Positions 45,873 through 54,466 of a DNA stretch of 64,000 nt are shown piece by piece (position 1 is the first letter of the stretch; each line of letters opens with the position of its first letter). The position numbers were made by a program, and so were the translations under genes. The notes beneath the pieces were generated by a model, which was not told the DNA's origin, searched no databases, and worked only from the letters and a program-made list of their open reading frames with translations. Origin of the DNA: G963664935 sp963664935 (GTDB lineage Bacteria; Pseudomonadota; Gammaproteobacteria; Methylococcales; G963664935); contig CAXXSE010000001.1 in NCBI GenBank assembly GCA_963664935.2, positions 248,001-312,000 on the forward strand, written 5' to 3'.

Positions 45873-47179
45873 CACACGATTCCTTTTAGATCGACCGAAT
45901 ACATTTGCCTTTTACCGGAATGGACCGAGTCCACGCAAACCTGAGTCCCGCTACGATTCCAGCGCGGGTGCAGATCACAACGTATTTCGCCCCACCATTT
46001 AGCCTTTGGCGAATAAAATCGTTGCAGATCGATACGCTTTTCATCGGACCCACGCACCAGCATAAGGGTCCTAAGATTGTGTCCGTCGGGATAAGTATCA
46101 TTCAAAATCCATTTTCGATCCGGGGAAAAGCTGCAATGCCCATCTTCGGTCAGAATATTTTCACCTAAAATCCCGATGCCGCCATTTTCAACATCGCAAT
46201 ATAGGAAGTGGGACCCTTGTTGTGGGTGCTTAGCCCAAACCAGAATGGTGCGATCGTCCCGCCAGTCGTAATGCGAGATTGAGCCTGTATCCAAAACGCA
46301 TTTTAATTTGGTCCCATCGAGATTCGCTGAGTACAGGCGTACACTCCATCCGTCTTTCCCGGTCCGCCAAATATGAAAAAATGCCAGGCGTTTTCCATTG
46401 GGACTGATTTGAATATGGTTCACCCAGTGGGAGGTGTCGGCCATGGAGGGAAGTGGACTAAGATTAGCCAATCGATCCAATGAAATAATTAGTCGCGATT
46501 TTCCAGTGCCTAGGTCGATGCTGAAAATCCCATCGGTTTCAGGATGGTTATCCTTGGCGAAGGGATCGGCTACCCCAGCGTACCCATACCCCGGACGCTT
46601 GTCGTACAACCGGGAAAAATTTAGGCTGAAACCTTGGTCGCCATCGGGGCTAATGGCATAAATCGGACGTTCGTAGACGGTTTCCGTTCCTTCGTTTATG
46701 TCGTGGCAAATCCCAACAAATTGGTCATCAATCCGGTTGTTGAAAAAAATCTTGTTATTGGCATCGGTGGGATGCCATTGCAACATTGCGCCCTGCTGCC
46801 AATTCCAAGCGGAAGTTTCGGCTATCGGATTAAATTCCTTGGAATCGTTTGCTGGAACGAAACCGACCGTTAGCCGATCATTGGGCGTGGGAGGTCGATC
46901 ATTGAAAAGCGCCTCGTGCGCAAGGATTCTATCTTCCGATTTGTTCCAAGGAGATTTTTCATAATAGCCAAAAAAATGGTGGTTCGGGCCCTGCGTGAGT
47001 GGATGAACAATTTCTTTGATCCGCCGGAACTTTATTATCCCGTACAGCCGACGGGATTTAAAATGAAGATCGCGTTCGAGCCAACGGTCGTATCGATTCG
47101 AAACCGACCACGGAATACATTTTTGTTGAAAAACAAAATCTTTAAGCCGGTGGATAGTTGAGCCGGTAGGCGCCGCCAT
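45872..47179 (-). CDS. beta-propeller protein of the polysaccharide cluster
   Basis: A 435-residue protein with WD40/TolB-like repeats recognisable as periodic PDG/PNG turns (YAISPDGDQGFSLNF, IQISPNGKRLAFFHIW, CSFSPDRKWILNDTYPDGHN) and a C-terminal HPRWNRSGTQVCVDSVH. No signal peptide is evident. Similar proteins occur in exopolysaccharide clusters, but their role is not established. It sits between a GT2 gene and the deacetylase gene with tight spacing, so it is part of that operon. Confidence 0.7.
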   Translation of the reverse strand: MAAPTGSTIHRLKDFVFQQKCIPWSVSNRYDRWLERDLHFKSRRLYGIIKFRRIKEIVHPLTQGPNHHFFGYYEKSPWNKSEDRILAHEALFNDRPPTPNDRLTVGFVPANDSKEFNPIAETSAWNWQQGAMLQWHPTDANNKIFFNNRIDDQFVGICHDINEGTETVYERPIYAISPDGDQGFSLNFSRLYDKRPGYGYAGVADPFAKDNHPETDGIFSIDLGTGKSRLIISLDRLANLSPLPSMADTSHWVNHIQISPNGKRLAFFHIWRTGKDGWSVRLYSANLDGTKLKCVLDTGSISHYDWRDDRTILVWAKHPQQGSHFLYCDVENGGIGILGENILTEDGHCSFSPDRKWILNDTYPDGHNLRTLMLVRGSDEKRIDLQRFYSPKAKWWGEIRCDLHPRWNRSGTQVCVDSVHSGKRQMYSVDLKGIV

Positions 47180-47183
47180 GTTT

Positions 47184-48152
47184 TTACTCCGAGGTTTTTT
47201 CTAAAGCCAAGACAAATTTCTTAAATGCAATTTCGGGTAACAAAGAAGGCAAAATATACTTTAAATCTTTGATTTTGAAATGCCGATTGTGCAAACAGAT
47301 TCGAAATATCTTGTGTGCGCTAACCAGATCCCGTTTCCAATAAGCATCGTATCCGCGTTTCAACAAGGCGCCTTCGACGAGCTCTTTCAAGCGATTTTCA
47401 GAGAGGTGTTTGACCGAACTGGGAAAGTTTTTAATAAAATTCTGTTTGACCAGCATGACATTCCTGGCTTGTCTCCATTGTTGCGAAGTAATTTGGCCTC
47501 CGACATTGTGGCGGTAAAAAGCAAGCACTTGTTCCACCAATACGATGGGCCATCTGGCGCCGATTCGTAGCCATAAATCATAGTCCATACAGGTCGCCCA
47601 TTGCTCATCAAATCCATTCACTTCCTCTAATATCTCCCTACGAACAAGGGCTGCATGAATGGGCCAGGGAGCAGCGGATTTTAGAAATCTCTCAACTTTA
47701 TCCGATTGTTCATAGTCGGGCGGAATATAGGGTTGGCAGCGATTCTTGGGGGCCCCTACGTTTTGCCACCCGCAATACGACAATGCGGCGTCTGAATTGA
47801 CTAAAGCTTTGTGGAGCGCGGAGAGACAATTTGGGTCCCAATAATCATCGGAATCCAAAAATGCCACAAATTCACCGCTGGCTTTTTCAATACCCCGATT
47901 TCGGGCCGGTCCCGGGCCCTGGTTTTTTTGAAAAATGACCGTGATTCTATTTTCGAAACTATCCAGTATGTCCTTTGACCGGTCAGTCGACCCGTCATCG
48001 ACAACGATCAGTTCGATATCGTCGTAGGATTGGTCAAGAACATTGCTAATGGAATCCTTCAGATGGGTTTGGGCATTGTAGCAGGGCATAATTACGCTGA
48101 TACGCCCAGTTGTTGTTTTGTGTTCAAAGCTAAGCATCGTGGAATTCACCAA
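47184..48152 (-). CDS. family 2 glycosyltransferase
   Basis: A 322-residue GT-A enzyme with ISVIMPCYNAQTHLKDSIS, LIVVDDGSTDRSKDIL and FVAFLDSDDYWDPNCLSALH (DxD). The acceptor part has FDEQWATCMDYDLWLRI. It is the first gene of the minus-strand operon (GT2, propeller, deacetylase, GT2) and lies 4 bp upstream of the propeller gene. Confidence 0.9.
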   Translation of the reverse strand: MVNSTMLSFEHKTTTGRISVIMPCYNAQTHLKDSISNVLDQSYDDIELIVVDDGSTDRSKDILDSFENRITVIFQKNQGPGPARNRGIEKASGEFVAFLDSDDYWDPNCLSALHKALVNSDAALSYCGWQNVGAPKNRCQPYIPPDYEQSDKVERFLKSAAPWPIHAALVRREILEEVNGFDEQWATCMDYDLWLRIGARWPIVLVEQVLAFYRHNVGGQITSQQWRQARNVMLVKQNFIKNFPSSVKHLSENRLKELVEGALLKRGYDAYWKRDLVSAHKIFRICLHNRHFKIKDLKYILPSLLPEIAFKKFVLALEKTSE

Positions 48153-48432
48153 AAATGAAGAAAATTAGGGGAATTGGTAGTTTCTCTATTCCTATAAATA
48201 TAGGCATTTTCCCCGTAATTTTCCGAATCAAATGAGTTTTTTGAAAAAAAAGGAGATCTCGTCTTTTTGGTAAAGGGCCTGTCTTGTTGAGAAGGATGCC
48301 GTGATCTAGTCTTATCTAGATACCGAATGAAACCATTAAAAATGACGATCAGAGTGAAACATGCAAAGTTCGAATCTTAGCCCATCTTCGTGACTTATAT
48401 TAATAATTCCCCTAAATTACAATAAGTTAAAA
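48153..48432. promoter_or_regulatory. divergent intergenic region in the second polysaccharide block
   Basis: AT-rich DNA between the minus-strand GT2 operon and the plus-strand hypothetical/DCC genes. Promoters for both are expected here. No RNA gene or clear motif was identified. Confidence 0.3.
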
Positions 48433-48492
48433 ATTTTATTCTTACCCGATCGCGCATATGAGCTTTGGGCAACCCCCGGCAAATATTTTCCT

Positions 48493-48858
48493 TTGGAAAC
48501 CAACGGCGGCATTGAAACGAAATGGAATTTATTGGAAAAAGCAAGAAACTGTAGTTTTGGGCCGGACGATACTAGGTCCCCGTTCAACCGGAAATGGTCA
48601 GAGGATGCAGTCGTGGGATTTATCAGAGTATGGCACGACCACGTGCTGGAAAACGTCGACGAGGACGGGCAGTTCGATCATGAACTCTACTACCATCACT
48701 GGTGGAACAACCCATCGGTTAGCAAACCGTTTGATCATCTGGATAAGCGGCGGATCGTCGAATACATATTGAGAATCGAGTCGGTATGCCTTACACCCGC
48801 CAATGGAATAGTCAAACGAAAAATAGTTCATGAAAATGGATTCAGGATTCAACTTTAA
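48493..48858 (+). CDS. hypothetical protein, possibly N-terminally incomplete
   Basis: The first standard start is TTG 48493 (121 residues), but the frame is open upstream to 48394. The extra residues KLKILFLPDRAYELWATPGK look like a genuine N-terminus, so the real start may be a rare ATT near 48433 or may have been lost. The body WSEDAVVGFIRVWHDHVLEN, then HELYYHHWWNNPS matches nothing I recognise. The TAA stop overlaps the ATG of the next gene (TAATG), so the two are translationally coupled. Confidence 0.5.
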   Translation: METNGGIETKWNLLEKARNCSFGPDDTRSPFNRKWSEDAVVGFIRVWHDHVLENVDEDGQFDHELYYHHWWNNPSVSKPFDHLDKRRIVEYILRIESVCLTPANGIVKRKIVHENGFRIQL

Positions 48859-49132
48859 TGACTGAAAATCTCCCAGAAAGCTTGCAAATCGTTTATGACG
48901 GCGAATGCCCGTTCTGCTCAGAATATTTGAAAGTTTTACGATTGCGCGATGCCGCGAAAACCGTTGAACTTATTAGCGCCAGAGATCCACATCCACTGGT
49001 GGACGAAGTATTGAAATTGGGTTTCGATCTCGACGAAGGAATGGTCGCCAAAGTCGGCGAGGTCTACTATCATGGCGCCGATTGCGTCCATATACTCAGC
49101 CTCATGAGTACACCGTCGGGCGTGTTTAATAA

Positions 49133-50930
49133 CTCGTCAGTCACGAGTTCTATCCGATTTGACGTAACTATTCAGGCCCTGAATTCATTTTTTCGATGTG
49201 TCACCTCGACCAACGGAAGAAAGTCTTATCACCCATTGATAGCTCTGCGCTTTAAGATTGCCCACTGGTGTTCATAAAAGATGAGTAGTGTAGAAAATAG
49301 AAATCGATAATTACGACTAGACATTTGCTAAAAAAACACGGATCCTTCTTTTCTTTGTAGAAGTACAGATGGAAGGAGGAGACCCCGTGCAACAGTATAT
49401 TTCTCAGAGTTTAGAAAGCTTTCAAAGCGTTTTTTCCAGATCGAGTACTTGGTTGTTGTTCTGCGCCATTGTGATTGGATTTATGGGGGCAGGAGAAATG
49501 ATCGGCGTGACGTCGTTGTGTCGTTTCTGGCTATTAGATGAACTTGGTTATTACCGCTTGCTCCGTTTTTTTAGATCCAAAGCGTATGTCTATGGGGCGT
49601 TGCTCGATGCTTGGCAAGATTTTGTGAATCGCCAAGGAAAATCCGTTGAAGTAGCTGGACGAGCGATACTTCTGGGTGACCATACCGCGGTGATCAAAGA
49701 TGGACGCAAGATGCCCGGCGTGGTATCGATGCACGAGTCATCGGAGACGCAAACGAAACCCGGCTATTTTCGGGCCCAATGTTGGGGCAGCATTGGCATC
49801 TTGATCGGGTCGTTATCCGCTTGTTTTTGTTGTCCTTTGCAGCTTCAAATTCATCAGGGATGGGCTCATTTAGGGTTGAACGACGAGCGCGATAATCCAT
49901 GTCGGATCAAGCTCACCGACCGCTTGGTGGCCATGGCGATTCATTTTGCGGTGACGAATCACTGTCTGTGTTATTTGGTGTTGGATGCCTTTTTTTCAAC
50001 CGGGGCGTATTTCGAGCTTGCCACTATTATTCAATCCAGCATCAGGCGCGGTGGGTTGAGGTGCTGGTCAAAGCCAAGAATAGCTATGTGGGTTATTTCC
50101 CCGCGCCACCGAAACCCGCCTCTCGACCCGGACCTCAGCCGCTCTATGGCGAGAAAGTGTGTTTAAGAGAATGCTTCGACCACCTTCATTTGTTTGAGAC
50201 GGTGACCTGTCAAGTCTACGGTAAAACCGAATCCATCCGGGTTATGACGCTTACACTGTTATGGCGGCCCATCGCTGATCAGGTGTTATTTATTCTCGCC
50301 ATCACCTCAAAAGGCCCAATGGTTCTAATGAGTTCCGATTTAACGCTGTCAGCCATTGATGCCGTTGAACTGTATTGTGCTAGAACCCGCATTGAAATCA
50401 TGTTCGCGATGTTAAAGCATGTGATCGGCGCCTTTAAATTTCGTTTTTGGACTAAAAAATTGCCAAAACATTCTAGACGCCCCTTTTCCAATCGTCTTCT
50501 CAAAGCCCCACAGCCCCAGGATATTCATACCGTTCAAGCGTGCTGGCGAGCCTATGAAATCTTCGTGCTCTGTGCCTCCATTGCCTTGGGGTTAATGCAA
50601 TTGATTGCGCTCCAGTATCAAGATACGATTTGGTCTGAGCACTCGCTTTATCTTCGCACTCAATCGCGTGATTTGCCATCGGAGAAAACCGTCAAGCAAA
50701 TTTTAGCGCCATTGTTCCTCAAACAATTCTTTCGACTTGAGGAAAATGGCATGATTCAACAGATCCGTGCCCGCTTGATGGCTGTTTCCGATGAAATAGA
50801 TGACGATTAAACTGAATGAGGCGTTCTATGCTCTAATTCTCTGCGATCTTCAAAATTTTTCATCAAACATACTACGATGGAGAGGGTAGTTTTGCCCCGC
50901 TTTTCTCGCTGTTAACTCACGACTGCCGAG
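49133..50930 (+). mobile_element. 1798-bp IS4-superfamily insertion sequence, copy 3
   Basis: Same element and orientation as copy 2, flanked by direct 7-bp repeats TTAATAA (49126-49132, 50931-50937). It is one base shorter because of a G-run deletion in the transposase gene. Copies 2 and 3 are direct repeats around 9 kb of polysaccharide genes, so recombination could delete that block. Confidence 0.93.
49387..50810 (+). pseudogene. IS4-type transposase, frameshifted (copy 3)
   Basis: Identical to copy 2 up to DAFFSTG, where a run of five G has become four (around 50002). The first frame then ends at 50166. The rest of the protein (VFRACHYYSIQHQARWVEVL to the C-terminus) is read in the next frame to 50810. 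The YREK block lies after the shift, so without frameshifting no active enzyme is made. Copy 2 could still mobilise the element. Confidence 0.88.
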
Positions 50931-51061
50931 TTAATAAATTAAACAACTTAATTTTCAGGCATCGTTTCTTGGCGGCGTTGCTGTATCCCGTTCTGCGGTT
51001 TGGGCGCAACATGACCTTGCGACTACTAGGACACCGGAAGTTGGCGGATATTTAAAGTCTT

Positions 51062-51694
51062 ATGTTGTTTAATTCCCATATTTTTATTTTCCTTTTCCTA
51101 CCCATTACAGTCTTTGGCTTTTTTAAAATCGGTGGATGGGGTTACCACCGGATTGCAATAGCTTGGCTGGTCGCGGCGTCTTTGTTTTTCTACGGATGGT
51201 GGAATCCGGCTTACTTGGGGTTAATGCTGTTTTCAATTTTCTTCAACTATACCTTTGGAATAGGGCTGGTGAACAAACTGGAAAATCGTTCGCTATCGGC
51301 AAAGATACTCCTGACATTCGGTATTGGCGCTAATCTTGCCCTGTTGGGATACTTTAAATACGCTAACTTTTTCGTTGATTCCTTAAATACCGTTTTTGAA
51401 ATCGGCTGGAATTTAGAGAAGATCTTTTTACCCCTTGCCATTTCGTTTTTCACCTTCCAGCAAATCGCCTATCTGGTGGATACCTATAGAGGTGAAACCA
51501 AGGAATACAACTTTTTGCACTACTGCCTTTTCGTGACTTTTTTTCCGCAGCTAATTGTGGGACCGATTGTGCCTCATCATGAGATGTTGCCTCAGTTCGC
51601 CAAAGGCTCGATCTTTCGTTTTAACCACACCGAAATAGAAGAGGCTAAGATTTTCTATTCTCGGACACCTCCGTGGCCTGTTTTGCCCGAATGA
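51062..51694 (+). pseudogene. MBOAT-family acyltransferase, C-terminally truncated
   Basis: The first ~195 residues are a typical AlgI/MBOAT N-terminus: MLFNSHIFIFLFLPITVFGF, SLFFYGWWNPAYLGLM, NLALLGYFKYANFFVDSLN, LPLAISFFTFQQIAYLVD and FFPQLIVGPIVPHHEMLPQF. Members O-acetylate extracellular polysaccharides. Full-length proteins are about 470 residues and carry the catalytic His later, which is missing here. The frame breaks at CTATTCTCGGACA (51655), the same sequence as one end of element B, so a mobile-element end probably marks the truncation. Confidence 0.82.
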
Positions 51695-51782
51695 TCAGGG
51701 GGAAAGAGGATACAGGAGGCTTGGTGGCGCCAGATCTTTGAAAAAGCGAAAAATTAGCCAGTGATTGTCGGGAAAGTCTCTT

Positions 51783-52650
51783 TTAATTAAGAACATTCGA
51801 CAATGGGCTCATGACAGCATTGCCGCCGCGCTGTAATACATGGGTGTAAATCTGGGTTGTGCGGATGTCTTTGTGGCCGAGTTGTTCTTGAACAGTGCGG
51901 ATGTCCGCTCCTCGTTCCAGAAGATGAGTCGCGAAGGAATGGAGAAGTGTGTGTGAACTGGCAGGTTTTATGATGCCTGCTTTTCGGACGGAATTTTTAA
52001 TTGCCTTTTGAAATGCTGTTTCGTCTGTGTGATGCCAACGCGTCACTCCTGAACGCGGGTCAACACTTCGCCGTGACGCTGGGAATACATACTGCCATCC
52101 CATTCTTTCGGTGCATTGATATATTTTCGAGCTAGAGCATAGGGCAAATAGACTGCGCCGAACCCATCCCTTAAATCCTTTTCGTGGATATTTAAAACCG
52201 CTTGCAAATGTCGCTGTAAAGGAGTGATCAACTCATCCGCCAATGTGACCACCCGATCTTTTCGCCCTTTCCCATCCCGAACGATGATTGCTCGCCGATC
52301 AAATTCAATATCTTTTACCCGTAAGCGGATCGCTTCCATTAAGCGAAGACCGGATCCATACAACAAGCATCCTATCAACCATGCCCGACCTTCGAGGTTT
52401 TTCAGTAATTCTCTCACTTCATTGGAAGAAAGAACCACGGGCAAACGCTGGGGTTTTTTTGCCCTTACAACACCGTTTAGGTCACCGAGCGGTGTACCCA
52501 AAACAACTTTATACAAGAACACCAAAGCATTCAACGCTTAATTTTGGGTGCTCGCCGCAACCACTAAATCCGTTAAAAACGCAATCACCTCGGCTTCACG
52601 CATTGCGGACGGATGTCGGAGGTTATGAAAATAAATACTCACTATTCACC
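51783..52650 (-). pseudogene. intI: integron integrase (IntI), inactivated
   Basis: A tyrosine recombinase of the integron type. It has LLYGSGLRLMEAIRLRVKDI, then the IntI-specific insert VYLPYALARKYINAPKEW continuing (after a one-base G-run loss near 52080) as GWQYVFPASRRSVDPRSGV. The box-II region is HTLLHSFATHLLERGADIRT and the catalytic Tyr is in TTQIYTHVLQRGG. The box-II Arg (HTLRHS) is changed to Leu. An in-frame TAA replaces Gln in STQN/ALNALVFLYK, and the N-terminus is broken. It cannot recombine cassettes. It is oriented away from the cassettes, as in normal integrons. Confidence 0.87.
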
Positions 52651-53169
52651 ACGATGCCTGTAGCTTTTCAGATTGCCCCTATTTTGCCCCAGAACAAGGA
52701 AAAAACGCGCAGTTTACACGTGTAAATGAGCATTTTTGACACAGTTATGGGCAAAATAGGGGTGATATGAACAGTTACAGTAAATATATCGTTTTATCCA
52801 TGCGTCATAGGTTTACTCCGTGCGAAAACTGTAATGTTTAACGCGGATGGAGGACCGGACTTTTTCGATAAAGGGTGATTTTTGTTTGGACATTTTTATA
52901 CCCATTTATTGTGTGTATATTTTTACAGTATTTCAAAATCTTTGAGCCGTCAAGGATAAATTTTCTTCTTCACCGGTATATTACAAGGTCATCGAGCCAG
53001 GGAAATGCAACAAAAGTAGCCTAGTGTTTTGATATAAAGGGGGTTATGATCCGTAGCAGAGGGCGGCAAACGGTGACAAAAAAACTTCATATACCGCAAA
53101 TTGCGGTAGGGAAATATCGCAATTTGCGGTCCACTCAAGGTCCACTCAATGTTATGCTAATAAACGGAT
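52651..53169. other. attI-side region of the integron
   Basis: This stretch between the intI relic and the first cassette is where attI and the cassette promoter should lie. I see no ORF. Near 53093-53130 there is a 13-bp inverted repeat (ACCGCAAATTGCG / CGCAATTTGCGGT), followed at 53128-53149 by two tandem copies of GGTCCACTCAA. Nearby GTTATG boxes (53043, 53150) resemble integron recombination core sites, but I cannot place attI exactly. Confidence 0.4.
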
Positions 53170-53922
53170 ATGATGAATCTAATAGACACCACAATCGTAG
53201 CGGCAATCATTGGAGCAGTGGCTGGTGGCGCTACTAGCTACGTTCTCCAACAGCAGAACCTTTCGGAAGCTCGTATATCACAACAGCAGGAGCTAGATGC
53301 TTGGTCGGGGCAATGGAAAGAAGCTAATTCAAAAACGGATGTTCAGCTGGCTTATATGAAAGACAGTATCAGCCAGATGCAAAAAGCTATAGAGTTTGAG
53401 AAGGATAAGCATGCCACTGAAATGGAAGCTGTTAGGCAACTAATTGCTTCCAATTACGAGAACGCGGAAATGCTTTTAATGCAGGCAGAAAAATCTGCGC
53501 AGGAGGCACAACATCGATTTGCCGAGAAAAAGGATGTACAAAAGCGCGCTAAACAGTCTAATTTGTTATCTGAGCTTTTTCGAGCAGCGCGAGCGCTTAG
53601 AGTAGAGCAAGTTTTTCGCCTTAATGCAAAGTGCATCTTTGACGGGATAGACCTATCAGAAGCTGTTCCTATGCCCGACTGTACTCCAGTGCGGAATGCG
53701 GAACGAAATGAGGCGATAGCCAGGACAGAATTTCAATCAAAAAAAATGGCAGCCTTGTCAAATGCATCGCCCGCTTTAAAAAATGACATAGAAAACGTTT
53801 CTACTATGCTTGAGGCTGTTTCCATGAACGATCACCTTAGCATCGAACAACGTCGCAAACTCTTGGTGCCAGAAAAAGACTTTGAGCAAGCGATTATTAC
53901 CCTTTCGAGCAAAGTCAGATGA
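53170..53922 (+). CDS. integron cassette 1: membrane-anchored coiled-coil protein
   Basis: A 250-residue protein with an N-terminal membrane anchor (IVAAIIGAVAGGATSYVL) followed by a long helical coiled coil rich in Gln/Glu/Ala (SISQMQKAIEFEKDKHATEM, EAQHRFAEKKDVQKRAKQ) and a less repetitive C-terminus. The function is unknown. It is the first gene after the integron integrase relic and is followed by an attC-like site, so it is a gene cassette. ATG 53170 or 53173 could be the start. Confidence 0.65.
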   Translation: MMNLIDTTIVAAIIGAVAGGATSYVLQQQNLSEARISQQQELDAWSGQWKEANSKTDVQLAYMKDSISQMQKAIEFEKDKHATEMEAVRQLIASNYENAEMLLMQAEKSAQEAQHRFAEKKDVQKRAKQSNLLSELFRAARALRVEQVFRLNAKCIFDGIDLSEAVPMPDCTPVRNAERNEAIARTEFQSKKMAALSNASPALKNDIENVSTMLEAVSMNDHLSIEQRRKLLVPEKDFEQAIITLSSKVR

Positions 53923-53938
53923 AAATTAGTTCGGCGCG

Positions 53939-54073
53939 CATAACCAACGCATGCACCTGACCACAATAAGCGTCACGGATTTTTATGTTTCCGAAGGTTT
54001 GTGGTAAGTTATAGTTTTAACAATTGCTCATGTTTCTTGCTCGCTTATTGCGTCATGTGATGCGGGCGTTAGA
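53939..54073 (+). repeat. attC site of cassette 1
   Basis: The ends CATAACCAACGC and GCGGGCGTTAG are complementary core boxes (TAAC / GTTA). The inner arms CACAATAAGCG and CGCTTATTGCG are also complementary, giving the imperfect long hairpin of an integron attC of VCR-like size (about 135 bp). It separates the cassette 1 and 2 genes. Confidence 0.7.
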
Positions 54074-54081
54074 ACGTTTGT

Positions 54082-54312
54082 ATGAAGAGAGATTCGCTTT
54101 CTGATAAGTTTGCTCGAAGCAATATTCGCACAAAGCTATTTAACGAGTGTTCGTTTTGTCATGACTTTGGCCTAAAGCAAGGCGTACTTGAAACTAGTCA
54201 CGGTGATTACGGTATCCGTCAATATTTGGAAGGCTCTAAAGAGCTTCTGTTGAATAGCAATGGCCTCTGTGATGAATGCGAGAAATTGCTAAATGAAAAA
54301 AGCACGAAATGA
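54082..54312 (+). CDS. integron cassette 2: small CxxC/CxxC protein
   Basis: A 76-residue protein with two Cys pairs (NECSFCHDFG and GLCDECEKLL) that could bind a metal as a small zinc finger. Otherwise it matches nothing I recognise. It lies between two attC sites, 10 bp after the first, which is typical of a gene cassette. Confidence 0.65.
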   Translation: MKRDSLSDKFARSNIRTKLFNECSFCHDFGLKQGVLETSHGDYGIRQYLEGSKELLLNSNGLCDECEKLLNEKSTK

Positions 54313-54375
54313 TATACTTCTATTGAAAAAAATTATTATTTCTTTGAAAGCATTCAGTAATGGAAAAGAGTAGCG

Positions 54376-54466
54376 CTCTAACAAGGCAAATGCACTCGGA
54401 AGGCAAACAGCGCCTCTCCTCGTACCTCGTCGCTCCGCTGTTTGCCTCCGGTGATTTGCGACGTTA
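54376..54466 (+). repeat. attC site of cassette 2
   Basis: Classical attC: CTAACAAGGCAAATGCAC...GGCAAACAGCG on the left pairs with CGCTGTTTGCC...GATTTGCGACGTTA on the right around a variable loop. The right core box GTTA is directly followed by the GTGCG start of a group II intron, so the intron was inserted into or at the edge of this recombination site. Confidence 0.88.

Larger units (their letters stand above)
48858..51055 (+). pseudogene. DCC/DUF393 thiol-disulfide oxidoreductase-like gene split by IS copy 3
   Basis: The 5' part encodes LQIVYDGECPFCSEYLKVLRL, the thioredoxin-like DxxCPxC motif of DCC (DUF393) proteins, then HGADCVHILSLMSTPSGVFN. Removing the IS (49133-50930) and one TTAATAA copy joins GVFN directly to KLNNLIFRHRFLAALLYPVL and RFGRNMTLRLLGHRKLADI with a TAA at 51053-51055, restoring a complete ~130-residue protein. 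A simple, recent insertional inactivation. Confidence 0.88.
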
